From positions 1 through 43,589 of the forward strand of contig CAJFVQ010000012.1 in NCBI GenBank assembly GCA_904420535.1: a stretch of 43,589 nt of DNA, given 5' to 3'. This DNA is from Candidatus Cryptoclostridium obscurum. Lineage in GTDB: Bacteria > Bacillota > Dehalobacteriia > UBA7702. This document shows positions 33,709-42,787 of the stretch, one piece after another. Each line of letters starts with the position of its first letter. The first letter of the stretch is position 1. The position numbers and the translations under genes were made by a program. The notes below the pieces were generated by a model. It had not been told where the DNA came from, made no database searches, and saw only the letters and a list, made by a program, of their open reading frames with translations.

Positions 33709-33870
33709 GCTTGCAGAAGAACAGGCGTCGCCTTACCGAAGGGGTAACACTCCCAGGTGTCCGTAGGATGAGGACTGCAAGCCGATGGAACTCTGGAGAA
33801 GCCCACAAAACGGGTGCCGAAGGGGCAAAGCGCGTTTCGCGTTAATCTCTCAGGCAAAAGGACAGAGAGC
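33709..33870 (+). ncRNA. Tandem glycine riboswitch (two aptamers)
   Basis: The first aptamer is closed by GCTTGCAG (33709-33716) and CTGCAAGC (33775-33782) and contains the core ACCGAAGGGGTAA. The second is closed by CTCT (33791-33794) and AGAG (33865-33868). It contains GCCGAAGGGGCAA and the diagnostic CTCTCAGGCAAAAGGACAGAG, given as positions 33847-33867. This is the gcvT-type glycine aptamer pair. It precedes an AGCS symporter, so it senses intracellular glycine to control glycine/alanine transport. Confidence 0.93.
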
Positions 33871-33886
33871 AAATCAAAACAGAAGA

Positions 33887-33936
33887 CGTTCTTCCACGCT
33901 TCCCTTAAAAAGGGAAGGAGAACCGTTTTGGATTTT
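33887..33936 (+). terminator. First terminator-like hairpin after the glycine riboswitch
   Basis: CTTCCCTT (33899-33906) pairs with AAGGGAAG (33910-33917), extended by ACG/CGT and TTCT/AGAA with small bulges. It is followed by TTTTGGATTTTT and is the probable expression platform. Confidence 0.7.
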
Positions 33937-33945
33937 TCTGTTCCG

Positions 33946-33978
33946 AAGAGTAAAATGAGGGTTTTACTCTTTTTTTGT
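33946..33978 (+). terminator. Second terminator after the glycine riboswitch
   Basis: AAGAGTAAAA (33946-33955) pairs with TTTTACTCTT (33962-33971) around a 6-base loop, followed by a long T run. It lies about 90 bases before the symporter start codon, so transcription must pass it. Confidence 0.8.
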
Positions 33979-34068
33979 TTTCCATTTTGGTGGAATGGAA
34001 CGACAAGGACAGATCAATCATAGATACCATCCGTAGAGATGCAGATTTTTTTTGAAGGAGAAACATTT

Positions 34069-35454
34069 ATGGAATCATTTTTTGCTTTTCTTAACGTGTA
34101 CCTTTGGGGTTGGCCCATGCTGATCCTACTGGTAGGAACTCATATTTACATGACGTTCCGCACCGGTTTTATTCAAAAGAAAGTTGGTTTGGGGATCAAA
34201 TTATCCGTCACCAAAGATAAGGACGGCGCCGGTGACGTTTCCCAGTTCGGAGCATTGGCAACGGCTTTGGCTTCTACAGTGGGAACCGGGAATATTGTCG
34301 GCGTAGGCACCGCCATTGCCATGGGGGGTCCCGGCGCGGTGCTTTGGATGTGGCTTACTGGGGTTTTCGGAATTGCCACCAAGTATTCCGAATCCTTGAT
34401 CGCCGTAAAATATCGGGTCAAAACCAGTGACGGAACCATGCTCGGCGGCGCCATGTACGCTCTGGAACGCGGTTTAAAATGCCGCTGGGGCGGAATGATC
34501 TTTGCGGCGCTTACAGCTTTGGCTGCTTTCGGCATTGGCTGCTTTGTCCAAGAAAAAGCCATCATAGAAATTGTCAACACTAACTACGGCGTTCCCAGCT
34601 GGCTCATTGGGATTATCATCGCGGTCCTAGTTGCTGTGGTAATTCTCGGCGGCGTGCAATCCATTGCCAAATGCTGCACGATTTTAGTTCCCTTTATGGC
34701 CATTTTCTACGTACTGGGTTGTATCATCATCCTGATTATCAATCGCGCATTTCTCCTCGACGCTGTGGTTCTCATTTGCAAGTGTGCCTTTAATCCGGAA
34801 GCGGCAGGGGGAGGTTTCGTTGGAGCCACCATCATGATGGCCATGCGTTATGGGGTTGCTCGCGGCCTTTTCTCCAATGAATCGGGGATGGGTTCCGCTC
34901 CCATCGTTGCTTCGGCAGCACAGACGAGAAACCCCGTGCGTCAGGCATTGGTTTCCTCTACCGGAACATTCTGGGATACCGTAATCATCTGCGCCATGAC
35001 CGGCCTTGTCCTCGTCACTACCATTTTGTCCAATCCCGACATTGGTTTTGATACCATTGGCGACGGCGGCGCATTGACCACCGCAGCTTTTAACCATATT
35101 CCCGTTGTGGGCCCAATCATTCTCACTGTCGGTATTATTACCTTCGCATTTTCCACCATTCTCGGCTGGTCCTATTACGGCGAACGGGGCGTTGAATATA
35201 TTTTCGGCAAAAAAGGGATTCTTCCCTATCGCGTCATCTGGGTCATTGCCCTGGTTGCCGGTTCTTTCATCATGTCTTTGGGTGCTGTGTTCGAAATGGC
35301 CGATACCTTAAACGCTTTGATGGCAATTCCCAATCTCATCGCTGTTTTACTTCTTTCCAATGTAATTTCCAAAGAAACCAAGTATTATTTGGGGAATCAT
35401 TGCGAACATTTGGATGAATTCGACAAGAATCCCATTCCCGAAGTGAAACGCTGA
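34069..35454 (+). CDS. Sodium:alanine/glycine symporter, AGCS family
   Basis: A 461-residue membrane protein with about 11 hydrophobic segments. AGCS hallmarks are QFGALATALASTVGTGNIVGVGTAIAMGGPGAVLWMW, beginning near residue 63, and ESGMGSAPIVASAAQTRNPVRQALVSSTGTFWDT near 280. The family takes up alanine or glycine with sodium or protons; the glycine riboswitch upstream points to glycine as the relevant substrate. Start 34069 (MESFFAFLN) follows GAAGGAG by eight bases; ATG 34039 lacks a site. It is monocistronic. Confidence 0.95.
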   Translation: MESFFAFLNVYLWGWPMLILLVGTHIYMTFRTGFIQKKVGLGIKLSVTKDKDGAGDVSQFGALATALASTVGTGNIVGVGTAIAMGGPGAVLWMWLTGVFGIATKYSESLIAVKYRVKTSDGTMLGGAMYALERGLKCRWGGMIFAALTALAAFGIGCFVQEKAIIEIVNTNYGVPSWLIGIIIAVLVAVVILGGVQSIAKCCTILVPFMAIFYVLGCIIILIINRAFLLDAVVLICKCAFNPEAAGGGFVGATIMMAMRYGVARGLFSNESGMGSAPIVASAAQTRNPVRQALVSSTGTFWDTVIICAMTGLVLVTTILSNPDIGFDTIGDGGALTTAAFNHIPVVGPIILTVGIITFAFSTILGWSYYGERGVEYIFGKKGILPYRVIWVIALVAGSFIMSLGAVFEMADTLNALMAIPNLIAVLLLSNVISKETKYYLGNHCEHLDEFDKNPIPEVKR

Positions 35455-35493
35455 GCCATTCTTTCATCACACCTTATTTCAGTATTTTATTGG

Positions 35494-35526
35494 GAAAGCC
35501 CTTGCAATAAGCGAGGGCTTTCTTTT
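35494..35526 (+). terminator. Terminator of the AGCS gene
   Basis: GAAAGCCCT (35494-35502) pairs with AGGGCTTTC (35514-35522), extended by three inner pairs, and is followed by TTTT. Confidence 0.85.
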
Positions 35527-35537
35527 CAGATAACAAT

Positions 35538-35571
35538 AAAAATACCCATCGCTAAAACGATGGGTATTTTG
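35538..35571 (-). terminator. Terminator of the SLH protein gene
   Basis: AAAATACCCATCG (35539-35551) pairs with CGATGGGTATTTT (35558-35570). It lies 19 bases past the stop of the minus-strand SLH gene. Confidence 0.88.
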
Positions 35572-35589
35572 ATAAACTATTTTTATGGG

Positions 35590-36861
35590 TTAGATGGTAG
35601 CATTGATCACACGACTGAAAATGGTTGCCATCTGTGCTCTGGTGCAGGTTCCCTGGGGAGCCAGTTGGTTGTCCCCGATTCCTTCCATGATGCCGTATTC
35701 TACACACCAGGTCATGGCTGCTTGAGCATAGGTGCCGATTTGAGCGGCATCTTTAAAGTAATCGGCAAGATCAATGGTCGTTGTTTCGTCGTAACCCAGA
35801 TAATCGGTGCAATATCTGTAAATAAAGGTTGCGGCCTGTTCGCGGGTTAAATTTCTTTCGGGTTCAAAGGTGGTATCGGTCATGCCTCTGGCAATTCCTT
35901 CCTGAGCAGCCCAGAGAATCGCGTCTTTGGCCCAGTTATAAGCTTCGGGAACATCGGTGAAGGGATATTCCGTCGCGGAAACTGTGGGTTCTCCTTCCAA
36001 ACGATAAAGCATAGTCACCATCATGGCGCGGGTCAGATTCGTGTCAGGGGAGAAGCTGTCTTGGTCCATGCCATTCATGATGCCTCTGGCGGCAACAAAG
36101 TTTACATAGGGTTCAAACCATTTGCCGGAAATGTCGTTGAAAGTGACGATGTTATCGTCGACAAGGAAAGAAATATCACCGGTGACGGGGAAAGCAATCA
36201 TGTCATATTCACTGTCGTACCCGGTTTTGGTCAACACGGATCCCACTCCGTCAACGTATTCCACGATCACCGTGGTTTCGTTAAAATCCTCGCCGCCGCC
36301 GGCTAAAACAGCGTAAGCGTTGACAGTTTCCGCGCCGTCAAAATTGATATAGGGGGTTTCTTCTCCTAAACCGATTCCCATAACAAAATTGTCGCCGGTG
36401 CAGACAGGTACTTCATGGAAATAAAGATAGGTGCCGCCCATCATGGCACTGCATACCATGACGCCGTCGCTCTCTTCCAAAGCGGCTAATTTTTCCATGG
36501 AAGCCTTGGAGATGGAGATGGCTTCAGCGGGTTGTTGACTATATGCATTGGTCATAAACGCTACAACGTCCACATCATTGGCGGCAGCGGCTTCTAACAC
36601 TTTGTTCATTTCATCGTCGGTAAAGGTGGCGGTAAAAACGCCTTGCACATCAACACCATTATGGGTAACGACCATGGTGCCGTTTTCAATGGCGTACTTG
36701 CAATCTGCGCTGATTTCAATTTCTGTGATGTTGCTGGGGTCGGCTTGGATTACAGTGTCAACCTTAGCGGCATCGCTTAAGTCTGCGGCGAGTGCACCCA
36801 TGGATCCGAATGCCAAGACCGTGGCAACGACAAGGCATAGGATCAGTAACTTTTTCTTCAT
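35590..36861 (-). CDS. Secreted SLH-domain surface protein
   Basis: A 423-residue exported protein. The signal peptide MKKKLLILCLVVATVLAFGS continues to cleavage after ALA (residue 25). The N-terminal 215 or so residues are not recognised as a known domain; they are acidic and beta-rich, as often in S-layer-associated proteins. Three SLH repeats follow (about 240-300, 305-362 and 368-423) with the TRAMMVTMLYR, TREQAATFIYR and TRAQMATIFSR motifs that bind pyruvylated wall polymers. GGAGGATATT lies before the ATG. It has its own promoter and terminator. Together with the ZinT-SLH protein it is one of two SLH-anchored proteins here. Confidence 0.88.
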   Translation of the reverse strand: MKKKLLILCLVVATVLAFGSMGALAADLSDAAKVDTVIQADPSNITEIEISADCKYAIENGTMVVTHNGVDVQGVFTATFTDDEMNKVLEAAAANDVDVVAFMTNAYSQQPAEAISISKASMEKLAALEESDGVMVCSAMMGGTYLYFHEVPVCTGDNFVMGIGLGEETPYINFDGAETVNAYAVLAGGGEDFNETTVIVEYVDGVGSVLTKTGYDSEYDMIAFPVTGDISFLVDDNIVTFNDISGKWFEPYVNFVAARGIMNGMDQDSFSPDTNLTRAMMVTMLYRLEGEPTVSATEYPFTDVPEAYNWAKDAILWAAQEGIARGMTDTTFEPERNLTREQAATFIYRYCTDYLGYDETTTIDLADYFKDAAQIGTYAQAAMTWCVEYGIMEGIGDNQLAPQGTCTRAQMATIFSRVINATI

Positions 36862-36878
36862 AGTAATATCCTCCTTTT

Positions 36879-36911
36879 GGCCGCTCTATTTTATATGATG
36901 TGATAGCGGCC
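36879..36911 (-). repeat. GC-rich hairpin at the 5' end of the SLH mRNA
   Basis: GGCCGCT (36879-36885) pairs with AGCGGCC (36905-36911), extended by TAT/ATA after a bulge. It lies between the predicted start (about 36916) and the ribosome site, so it would form a 5'-terminal stem-loop of the mRNA. Confidence 0.6.
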
Positions 36912-36922
36912 GCACCGGGATT

Positions 36923-36951
36923 ATTGTAACATGTATTGGCAATGCTTGCAA
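36923..36951 (-). promoter_or_regulatory. Promoter of the SLH protein gene
   Basis: On the minus strand TTGCAA (36946-36951), 17-bp spacer, TACAAT (36923-36928) with an extended TG element. Confidence 0.75.
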
Positions 36952-37105
36952 ATATTGTCTGGAATTTTCATGTAAAATCTAAATGATAAAACCATGGATT
37001 AGCGATTCATCATGAAGTGAATATGGGTTTGGATCACTGAAACAGAAAAACAATTACGTATTGAGAAATTTTTTATGGAAACCATAAAAAATTTGGAAAA
37101 ATCCT

Positions 37106-37133
37106 TTGCAAGGCCTTGCTTTTTTTGTATAAT
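37106..37133 (+). promoter_or_regulatory. Sigma-A promoter of guaB
   Basis: TTGCAA (37106-37111), 16-bp spacer, perfect TATAAT (37128-37133), 48 bases before the ATG. No purine riboswitch is visible in the short leader. Confidence 0.75.
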
Positions 37134-37180
37134 AAATATAATATATACGGATAAATAAAAAAAATAGGAGTGAAACGAAC

Positions 37181-38689
37181 ATGGCATTTTATTATGATGA
37201 GCCTTCCCATACCTTCAGTGAATATTTGTTGGTTCCCGGTTACTCCTCTTCCCAATGTATTCCCGCCAACGTGTCGTTAAAAACGCCCCTTGTGAAATTC
37301 AAAAAAGGGGAAGAACCTGCGATTTCCATGAATATTCCCCTGATTTCCGCCATTATGCAGTCGGTTTCCGATGACAAAATGGCTATTGCCCTGGCGAAAG
37401 AAGGAGGTATTTCTTTTCTATACGGTTCCCAAACCGTGGAACAGCAGGCAGATATGGTGCGACGTGTCAAGAATCATAAGGCGGGGTTTGTCTCCAGCGA
37501 TTCCAATATCGGTCCTGAAGAAACCCTTGCTGATATTTTGGCATTAAAAGAAAAAACAGGTCATTCCACTGTGGCTGTGACCGAAGACGGCACCGCCAAC
37601 GGCAAAATGATCGGCATTGTTACCAGCCGCGATTACCGCGTCAGCCGCATGGAAAAAACCGTGAAAGTCAAAGAATTTATGACCCCCATTGAAAAAGTTA
37701 TCTATGCCAAAGAAGGAATCAGTCTGAAAGAGGCCAATGACATTATTTGGGATCATAAGCTTAACGCCCTTCCCATCCTCGACGAAAACCAGAGAATGGT
37801 GGCTTTTGTTTTCCGCAAGGACTACGATTCCCACAAGGAAAATCCCAATGAATTGTTGGATAGTCACAAGCGCTATGTGGTGGGGGCCGGGATCAATACC
37901 CGAGATTACGCTCAGCGTGTTCCCGCTTTGGTGGAGGCCGGCGCCGACGTTCTTTGTATCGATTCTTCCGAAGGGTTCTCTGAATGGCAGAAGCTTACCA
38001 TTGACTGGATCCGCAAGCATTACGGCGACAGTGTGAAAGTCGGCGCGGGAAATGTCGTCGATGCTGATGGTTTCCGCTTCCTGGCCGAGGCCGGTGCTGA
38101 TTTCATTAAAATCGGGATTGGCGGCGGTTCCATCTGTATTACCAGAGAAGCCAAGGGCATTGGCCGCGGACAAGCCACCGCTGTTATCGACGTTGCCAAA
38201 GCCAGAGACGAATATTTTAAAGAAACCGGCGTTTATGTTCCCATCTGCTCCGACGGCGGCATCGTCCATGACTATCATATCACCTTGGCTCTTGCTATGG
38301 GTTGTGATTTCTGTATGCTGGGCCGCTATTTCTCCCGTTTTGATGAAAGCCCCACCAACAAAGTGATTGTTAACGGTAATTATATGAAGGAATATTGGGG
38401 GGAAGGTTCCGCCCGTGCTCGCAACTGGCAGCGTTATGATTTGGGCGGCGATGCCAAACTCTCCTTTGAAGAAGGTGTCGATTCCTATGTGCCCTATGCC
38501 GGCAGTCTCCATGACAATGTGGGAATCACATTGAGTAAGATCCGTTCTACCATGTGCAACTGCGGTGCTTTGAGCATTCCCGAATTGCAGAAAAAGGCCA
38601 AGTTGACTTTGGTATCCTCTGTCAGCATTGTGGAAGGCGGCGCCCACGACGTCGTGGTCAAGGATAAAAATACGATCATTTCCGAATGA
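37181..38689 (+). CDS. guaB: Inosine-5'-monophosphate dehydrogenase
   Basis: A 502-residue enzyme. The catalytic barrel is split by a pair of CBS domains at about 105-225 ([17 protein letters not shown]). The IMP loop [20 protein letters not shown] carries the catalytic Cys, and the flap and potassium-site region precedes a C terminus ending near TIISE. It oxidises IMP to XMP, the committed step to GMP. The divergent C-terminal third ([19 protein letters not shown]) fits the IMPDH type found in many clostridia rather than the B. subtilis form. It is monocistronic with AGGAG upstream. Confidence 0.94.
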   Translation: MAFYYDEPSHTFSEYLLVPGYSSSQCIPANVSLKTPLVKFKKGEEPAISMNIPLISAIMQSVSDDKMAIALAKEGGISFLYGSQTVEQQADMVRRVKNHKAGFVSSDSNIGPEETLADILALKEKTGHSTVAVTEDGTANGKMIGIVTSRDYRVSRMEKTVKVKEFMTPIEKVIYAKEGISLKEANDIIWDHKLNALPILDENQRMVAFVFRKDYDSHKENPNELLDSHKRYVVGAGINTRDYAQRVPALVEAGADVLCIDSSEGFSEWQKLTIDWIRKHYGDSVKVGAGNVVDADGFRFLAEAGADFIKIGIGGGSICITREAKGIGRGQATAVIDVAKARDEYFKETGVYVPICSDGGIVHDYHITLALAMGCDFCMLGRYFSRFDESPTNKVIVNGNYMKEYWGEGSARARNWQRYDLGGDAKLSFEEGVDSYVPYAGSLHDNVGITLSKIRSTMCNCGALSIPELQKKAKLTLVSSVSIVEGGAHDVVVKDKNTIISE

Positions 38690-38757
38690 TTGAAAGGATC
38701 AAAAGAATCAAAGAGATCGAAAAGATCTCATGATCGAGTCATCGCCGGAATATATCA

Positions 38758-38792
38758 CAGCCTGTCGGTCCAAGTTCCGGCAGGCTGTTTGA
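38758..38792 (+). terminator. Probable guaB terminator
   Basis: CAGCCTG-T-CGG (38759-38769) pairs with CCG-G-CAGGCTG (38778-38788), followed by only TTT. The rest of 38690-38878 shows no convincing gene. Confidence 0.55.
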
Positions 38793-38878
38793 TGCAAGGT
38801 GATCAAGTTGATGATGGCAGAGAACTCTTGACTGCTTTGCAAAGGGTTCAAAAGGATTTCCGCCTTTTCCAATACAAC

Positions 38879-38917
38879 AAAGCCCGACAATAATCTTCTT
38901 TGTCGGGCTTTTTCTTT
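38879..38917. terminator. Strong bidirectional terminator
   Basis: A 12-bp stem AAAGCCCGACAA (38879-38890) with TTGTCGGGCTTT (38900-38911) and a T-rich tail, between the convergent guaB and ilvN. Confidence 0.9.
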
Positions 38918-38933
38918 TTTGAATGTGAGATGC

Positions 38934-39422
38934 TTACATTGCCCCTCGGGATAAAGCGGTGATCCCGGTGCGGCAAACTTCCAAGATCGTATATTCGCTG
39001 AGGATTGACAGGAATCCGTCCAATTTGTTGGGCTCCCCGGTCAGCTCCATAATCATAGAACCGATGGAAAGATCGATGATTTTGGCTTTGTATACATTGG
39101 CGATCTCCGTTAAGGCGCCGCGGTTGGATTCATCGGCCACGACTTTCACCATGAGCAGTTCCCGTACGACGCTATGGTCGTAATCCAGAGTGAAGATATC
39201 TTGAACTACTTCTAATTTGGAGGTCTGGAAGATCATTTGATCCAGCATATGTTCATTTCCTTCAATGACCAAAGTAATGCGGGAAATATCGGGATTGTTG
39301 GTGGTGGATACCGTTAAGGAGGCGATGTTGTAGCCGCGGCGGCCAAAGAGGCTGGTGACTCTGGTGAGAACCCCCGGTTGGTTATCTACCAATACGCTAA
39401 CGACTTTCTTTTGCATATTCAT
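38934..39422 (-). CDS. ilvN: Acetolactate synthase small (regulatory) subunit IlvN/IlvH
   Basis: A 162-residue protein with an N-terminal ACT domain (VSVLVDNQPGVLTRVTSLFGRRGYNI) and the C-terminal ALS_ss_C domain (about 85-160). It binds valine and confers feedback inhibition on the large subunit. It follows ilvB by nine bases with GGAGGAGG upstream, so the two are co-transcribed and made together. Confidence 0.96.
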   Translation of the reverse strand: MNMQKKVVSVLVDNQPGVLTRVTSLFGRRGYNIASLTVSTTNNPDISRITLVIEGNEHMLDQMIFQTSKLEVVQDIFTLDYDHSVVRELLMVKVVADESNRGALTEIANVYKAKIIDLSIGSMIMELTGEPNKLDGFLSILSEYTILEVCRTGITALSRGAM

Positions 39423-39431
39423 CCTCCTCCT

Positions 39432-41102
39432 TTAATCCATGATAATATCTTCGATGGTGCCGCCGGCAGGAATCATCGGCAACACTTTTTCATCTTTTTC
39501 AATGATGCATTCGATCCAAACGGGACCCTTGGCGTTTAACGCCTTTTTCAGGGCCTCTTTGAATTCCGCAGGATTGGTGGCGCGGTAAGCCGTAAGGCCG
39601 AAGGCTTCACCGAGTTTTACGAAATCCGTTTTTCGTTCCGGGTCCGTATGGGAGTAGCGTTTTTCGTAGAAGGCAGTTTGCCATTGACGTACCATACCGA
39701 GAACGGAATTGTTCATGATCACGGTGATAATGGGCAGATTGTAGCTGACAGCGGTACAGGCTTCGTTGAGGTTCATGTGGAAGGATCCGTCGCCAGTGAT
39801 ATGGACCACCTGTTTGCCGGTGTCCTTCACTGCCATTTGAGCGCCGATGGCGGCACCGTAACCATAGCCCATGGTCCCCAGACCGCCGCTGGTGAGGAAT
39901 GATCTGGGATGAACATGGTGCAGAAATTGAGCGGCCCACATCTGATGCTGTCCCACGTCGGTGACGTAGACGGTGTCTTCCCCGCACATCTCGCTGATCG
40001 TATGCATCACCTGGTGAGGACGGAGTTTTTCTTCACTGTCTTTGGGATGGTAGTCGTGGCGCTGCCATTCTTTGATCTGTTCGACCCATTCGGGATGTTG
40101 CTTTTCTTCCACCATGGGAATCAGGTCGGTCAAAACCTGTTTGACGTCGCCGACGAGATACGCGTCAACCAGAACGTTTTTATTGACCTCGCTGACGTCG
40201 ATATCGATTTGAATAATTTTTGCTTCGCTGGCGAATCGTTTGGGATTCAGCGCTACGCGGTCGCTGAACCGTGCGCCGATGGCCACTACGAGATCGGCTT
40301 TATTGATCACATGATTGGACGTGCGGGTCCCATGCATCCCGATGAGGCCGATGTTGAGTTCTTTATCATCACTCAAAGCACCGGCGGCCATTACGGTATA
40401 AGTGGCGGGAATGCCTGCCTTGTCCACCAACTCATTGAGTTCCGCTTCGGCGTTACTGAGACCTACGCCGCCACCGTAATAGATTACGGGGCGCTGGGCC
40501 TGGTTAATCATATCTGCCGCCGTCTTCATGGCCTTCATATCTTTTTGATAACGCTGAATGACCTGAATGGGCTTCTTCGATTCAAATTCGCATTTATTGG
40601 CAGTGACGTCCTTGGGAATATCGATTAAAACGGGGCCTTTGCGACCGGTGTTGGCAATACGAAAGGCGTCCCGAATGATATCCGCCAGGTCTTCCACTTT
40701 ATTGACTAGGAAATTATGTTTCGTAATGGGCATGGTAATGCCGGTAATGTAGATCTCCTGGAACGAGTCGCGCCCTAAAAGGCTGGTGCCCACGTTTCCC
40801 GTAATGGCTACCATGGGAATGCTGTCCATATAAGCGGTGGCAATGCCTGTGACAAGGTTCGTGGCGCCGGGCCCGCTGGTGGCCAGGACAACGCCGGTTT
40901 TTCCCGTGGCTCTGGCGTAGCCGTCGGCTGCGTGAGAGGCGCCCTGCTCATGGGCGGTGAGAATATGGGTGATCCGGTCCTGGTTTTTGTACAGCGTATC
41001 GTAGATATTGAGAACTGCACCGCCGGGGTACCCGAAAATGGTATCCACGCCTTGTTCGATCAGGACTTCTGTAAGAATTTCAGCTCCTGTTAATATCATC
41101 AT
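39432..41102 (-). CDS. ilvB: Acetolactate synthase large (catalytic) subunit IlvB
   Basis: A 556-residue thiamine-diphosphate enzyme. The N-terminal domain has AHEQGASHAADGYARATGK with the catalytic Glu. The C-terminal ThDP motif begins GDGSFHMNLNEACTAVSYN, and a central FAD-binding domain lies between. It makes 2-acetolactate or 2-aceto-2-hydroxybutyrate in valine, leucine and isoleucine synthesis. GGGGAGG precedes two adjacent ATGs (41102 and 41099), so the start is uncertain by one codon. ilvC and ilvD are not in the window. No T-box is seen before it. Confidence 0.96.
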   Translation of the reverse strand: MMILTGAEILTEVLIEQGVDTIFGYPGGAVLNIYDTLYKNQDRITHILTAHEQGASHAADGYARATGKTGVVLATSGPGATNLVTGIATAYMDSIPMVAITGNVGTSLLGRDSFQEIYITGITMPITKHNFLVNKVEDLADIIRDAFRIANTGRKGPVLIDIPKDVTANKCEFESKKPIQVIQRYQKDMKAMKTAADMINQAQRPVIYYGGGVGLSNAEAELNELVDKAGIPATYTVMAAGALSDDKELNIGLIGMHGTRTSNHVINKADLVVAIGARFSDRVALNPKRFASEAKIIQIDIDVSEVNKNVLVDAYLVGDVKQVLTDLIPMVEEKQHPEWVEQIKEWQRHDYHPKDSEEKLRPHQVMHTISEMCGEDTVYVTDVGQHQMWAAQFLHHVHPRSFLTSGGLGTMGYGYGAAIGAQMAVKDTGKQVVHITGDGSFHMNLNEACTAVSYNLPIITVIMNNSVLGMVRQWQTAFYEKRYSHTDPERKTDFVKLGEAFGLTAYRATNPAEFKEALKKALNAKGPVWIECIIEKDEKVLPMIPAGGTIEDIIMD

Positions 41103-41193
41103 TCATTCCTCCCCTTCGATACCATTTTTTCATCAACCATCGCTGAAAAGAAAGCTTCTTTACCGAGCAATGGTAAAAAAGTATATTGTTTTT

Positions 41194-41222
41194 ATTATAA
41201 CTGATTGTTTTGCCGCCGTAAA
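41194..41222 (-). promoter_or_regulatory. Promoter of ilvBN
   Basis: On the minus strand TTTACG (41217-41222), 17-bp spacer, perfect TATAAT (41194-41199). Confidence 0.65.
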
Positions 41223-41260
41223 GTACCAAACAAAAATTTTGCGTTATCTGGTTGAAAGTT

Positions 41261-41522
41261 TATAATATTCTGACGACTTTGGGGCTAGCCGAGAGAATCA
41301 CCTATTACTGTCGTATTACAAAGGGTAGGAGTGGGGCTCTCTGTTTTTTGGGATGGCAGATTACAACGTTGATTCTTGGTTCCCTTTCTATATCACGATG
41401 GATTGTAGAAAAATATCTTCCGCATTTCTATAATATTTTTACAAAATCTTGAAGGAAACGACGGTTCTTTCCAGAAGTATATATGATTGACAAATTCGTA
41501 AGAGATTCAGGAGGATCCATCG
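41261..41522 (+). promoter_or_regulatory. ilvA leader with candidate attenuator hairpin
   Basis: TATAAT at 41261-41266 is a possible -10 with a poor -35. The leader of about 250 bases contains GAGAG (41291-41295) that can pair with CTCTC (41337-41341), enclosing a CAC-CTA/TAG-GTG helix and followed by TTTTTT at 41344-41349. This looks like a terminator. A short frame across it encodes Ile, Leu and Thr residues, but no good start codon was seen. No T-box motif is present. The ribosome site AGGAGGA is at 41510-41516. Confidence 0.45.
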
Positions 41523-42773
41523 ATGAGTAAAATACCATTGGAAGATATATTAAGAGCGGGCCATGATTTAAAGGGGATTGTCAAAAATCATCCCCTGGAG
41601 TTAAATTCTGTTCTTTCCGAACGATATCAATGCCAAGTTTATTTAAAGCGGGAAGATTTACAAACCGTACGTTCTTTTAAAATTCGCGGCGCTTATAATA
41701 AAATGTGCCAATTAAGTGAAGAAGAACGGAGCCGCGGCGTTGTCTGCGCCAGCGCCGGTAATCATGCCCAAGGGGTCGCCTATTCCTGCAAAGCCATGGG
41801 CTGCCACGGCAAAATTTTTATGCCGGTGACTACGCCAAAACAAAAAGTCTCTCAAGTTGCGCGATTTGGTGGAGAATTTGTAGATATTATTCTGGTGGGC
41901 GATACCTTCGACGATTCCAACGAAGCTGCCACCAAATTGTCGGAAGAAGAGAATATGCCCTTTATCCATCCCTTTAACGATCCTTTGGTCATCGCAGGCC
42001 AAGGCACCATCGGTTTAGAGATTATGAATGATGACGCTGGCCATATGGATTTTGTCTTTGCTACCATCGGCGGCGGCGGTTTGGCTTCGGGAGTCGGTTC
42101 CTATGTGAAGCATATTCGCCCTGCTACCAAGGTGATCGGTGTGGAACCATCTGGCGCGGCAGACATGAATTTCTCCTTGGAACATGGCAGCGTCGTGGCG
42201 TTGGATACCATTGATCACTTTGCCGACGGCGCTGCGGTCAAACGCGTCGGAGAGCTGACTTACGATATTTGCCAGGAAGTTCTTGACGACATCGTGGTCG
42301 TTCCCGAAGGGAAAATTTGCACTACTATTTTGGAGCTATACAATAACAGCGCCATTGTGACGGAACCCGCCGGGGCGTTGACCATTGCCGCCCTGGACTT
42401 TTATAAAGATGAAATCAAAGGAAAGAAAGTTGCCTGCATCATCAGCGGCGGCAACAATGATATCGCCCGCATGCAAGAGATTAAAGAACGCTCCCTTCTT
42501 TATGAAGGATTACAACATTATTTTATCATCAACTTCCCACAGCGTCCCGGTGCCCTCAGAGAATTTCTTACCGATGTTTTGGGTCCCAACGACGATATTA
42601 TTCGCTTCAATTACTCAAAAAGCAACGACAAAGAAAATGGTCCCTCCCTGCTGGGGGTGGAACTTTCCGATCCCAAAGATTACGAACCTTTGATCCAGCG
42701 CATGGAAGCCAAAGGATTCCGCTACACCCCTGTGAACCAAAGCGAACAGCTTTTTAATCTTTTCTGTTTTTAA
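41523..42773 (+). CDS. ilvA: Threonine ammonia-lyase (threonine deaminase), short type
   Basis: A 416-residue PLP enzyme. The Schiff-base lysine is Lys53 in SFKIRGAYNK, SAGNHAQG is at 77-84 and the phosphate-binding GGGG at 183-186. A single C-terminal ACT-like domain begins near residue 335 (FIINFPQRPGALREFL). This is the roughly 410-residue IlvA form rather than the two-ACT E. coli form. It converts threonine to 2-oxobutyrate for isoleucine synthesis. The AGGAGG site is at good spacing. It is followed 15 bases later by a lipoprotein gene and probably shares its transcript. Confidence 0.95.
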   Translation: MSKIPLEDILRAGHDLKGIVKNHPLELNSVLSERYQCQVYLKREDLQTVRSFKIRGAYNKMCQLSEEERSRGVVCASAGNHAQGVAYSCKAMGCHGKIFMPVTTPKQKVSQVARFGGEFVDIILVGDTFDDSNEAATKLSEEENMPFIHPFNDPLVIAGQGTIGLEIMNDDAGHMDFVFATIGGGGLASGVGSYVKHIRPATKVIGVEPSGAADMNFSLEHGSVVALDTIDHFADGAAVKRVGELTYDICQEVLDDIVVVPEGKICTTILELYNNSAIVTEPAGALTIAALDFYKDEIKGKKVACIISGGNNDIARMQEIKERSLLYEGLQHYFIINFPQRPGALREFLTDVLGPNDDIIRFNYSKSNDKENGPSLLGVELSDPKDYEPLIQRMEAKGFRYTPVNQSEQLFNLFCF

Positions 42774-42787
42774 GAGAGGGTCGCGTA

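Noticed and set aside
37134-37180. Purine riboswitch in front of guaB
   Set aside because: The leader between promoter and start codon is only about 40 bases, too short and without aptamer motifs.
37544-38647. 367-codon open frame antisense to guaB
   Set aside because: Shadow of IMPDH on the other strand; no recognisable protein family.
38690-38893. 67-codon frame after guaB
   Set aside because: Lys/Ser/Arg-rich start, crosses the guaB terminator hairpins, no ribosome site.
41252-41452. 66-codon frame in the ilvA leader as a protein gene
   Set aside because: It begins only with TTG, overlaps the predicted -10, and lacks a ribosome site. Kept only as a weak leader-peptide idea.
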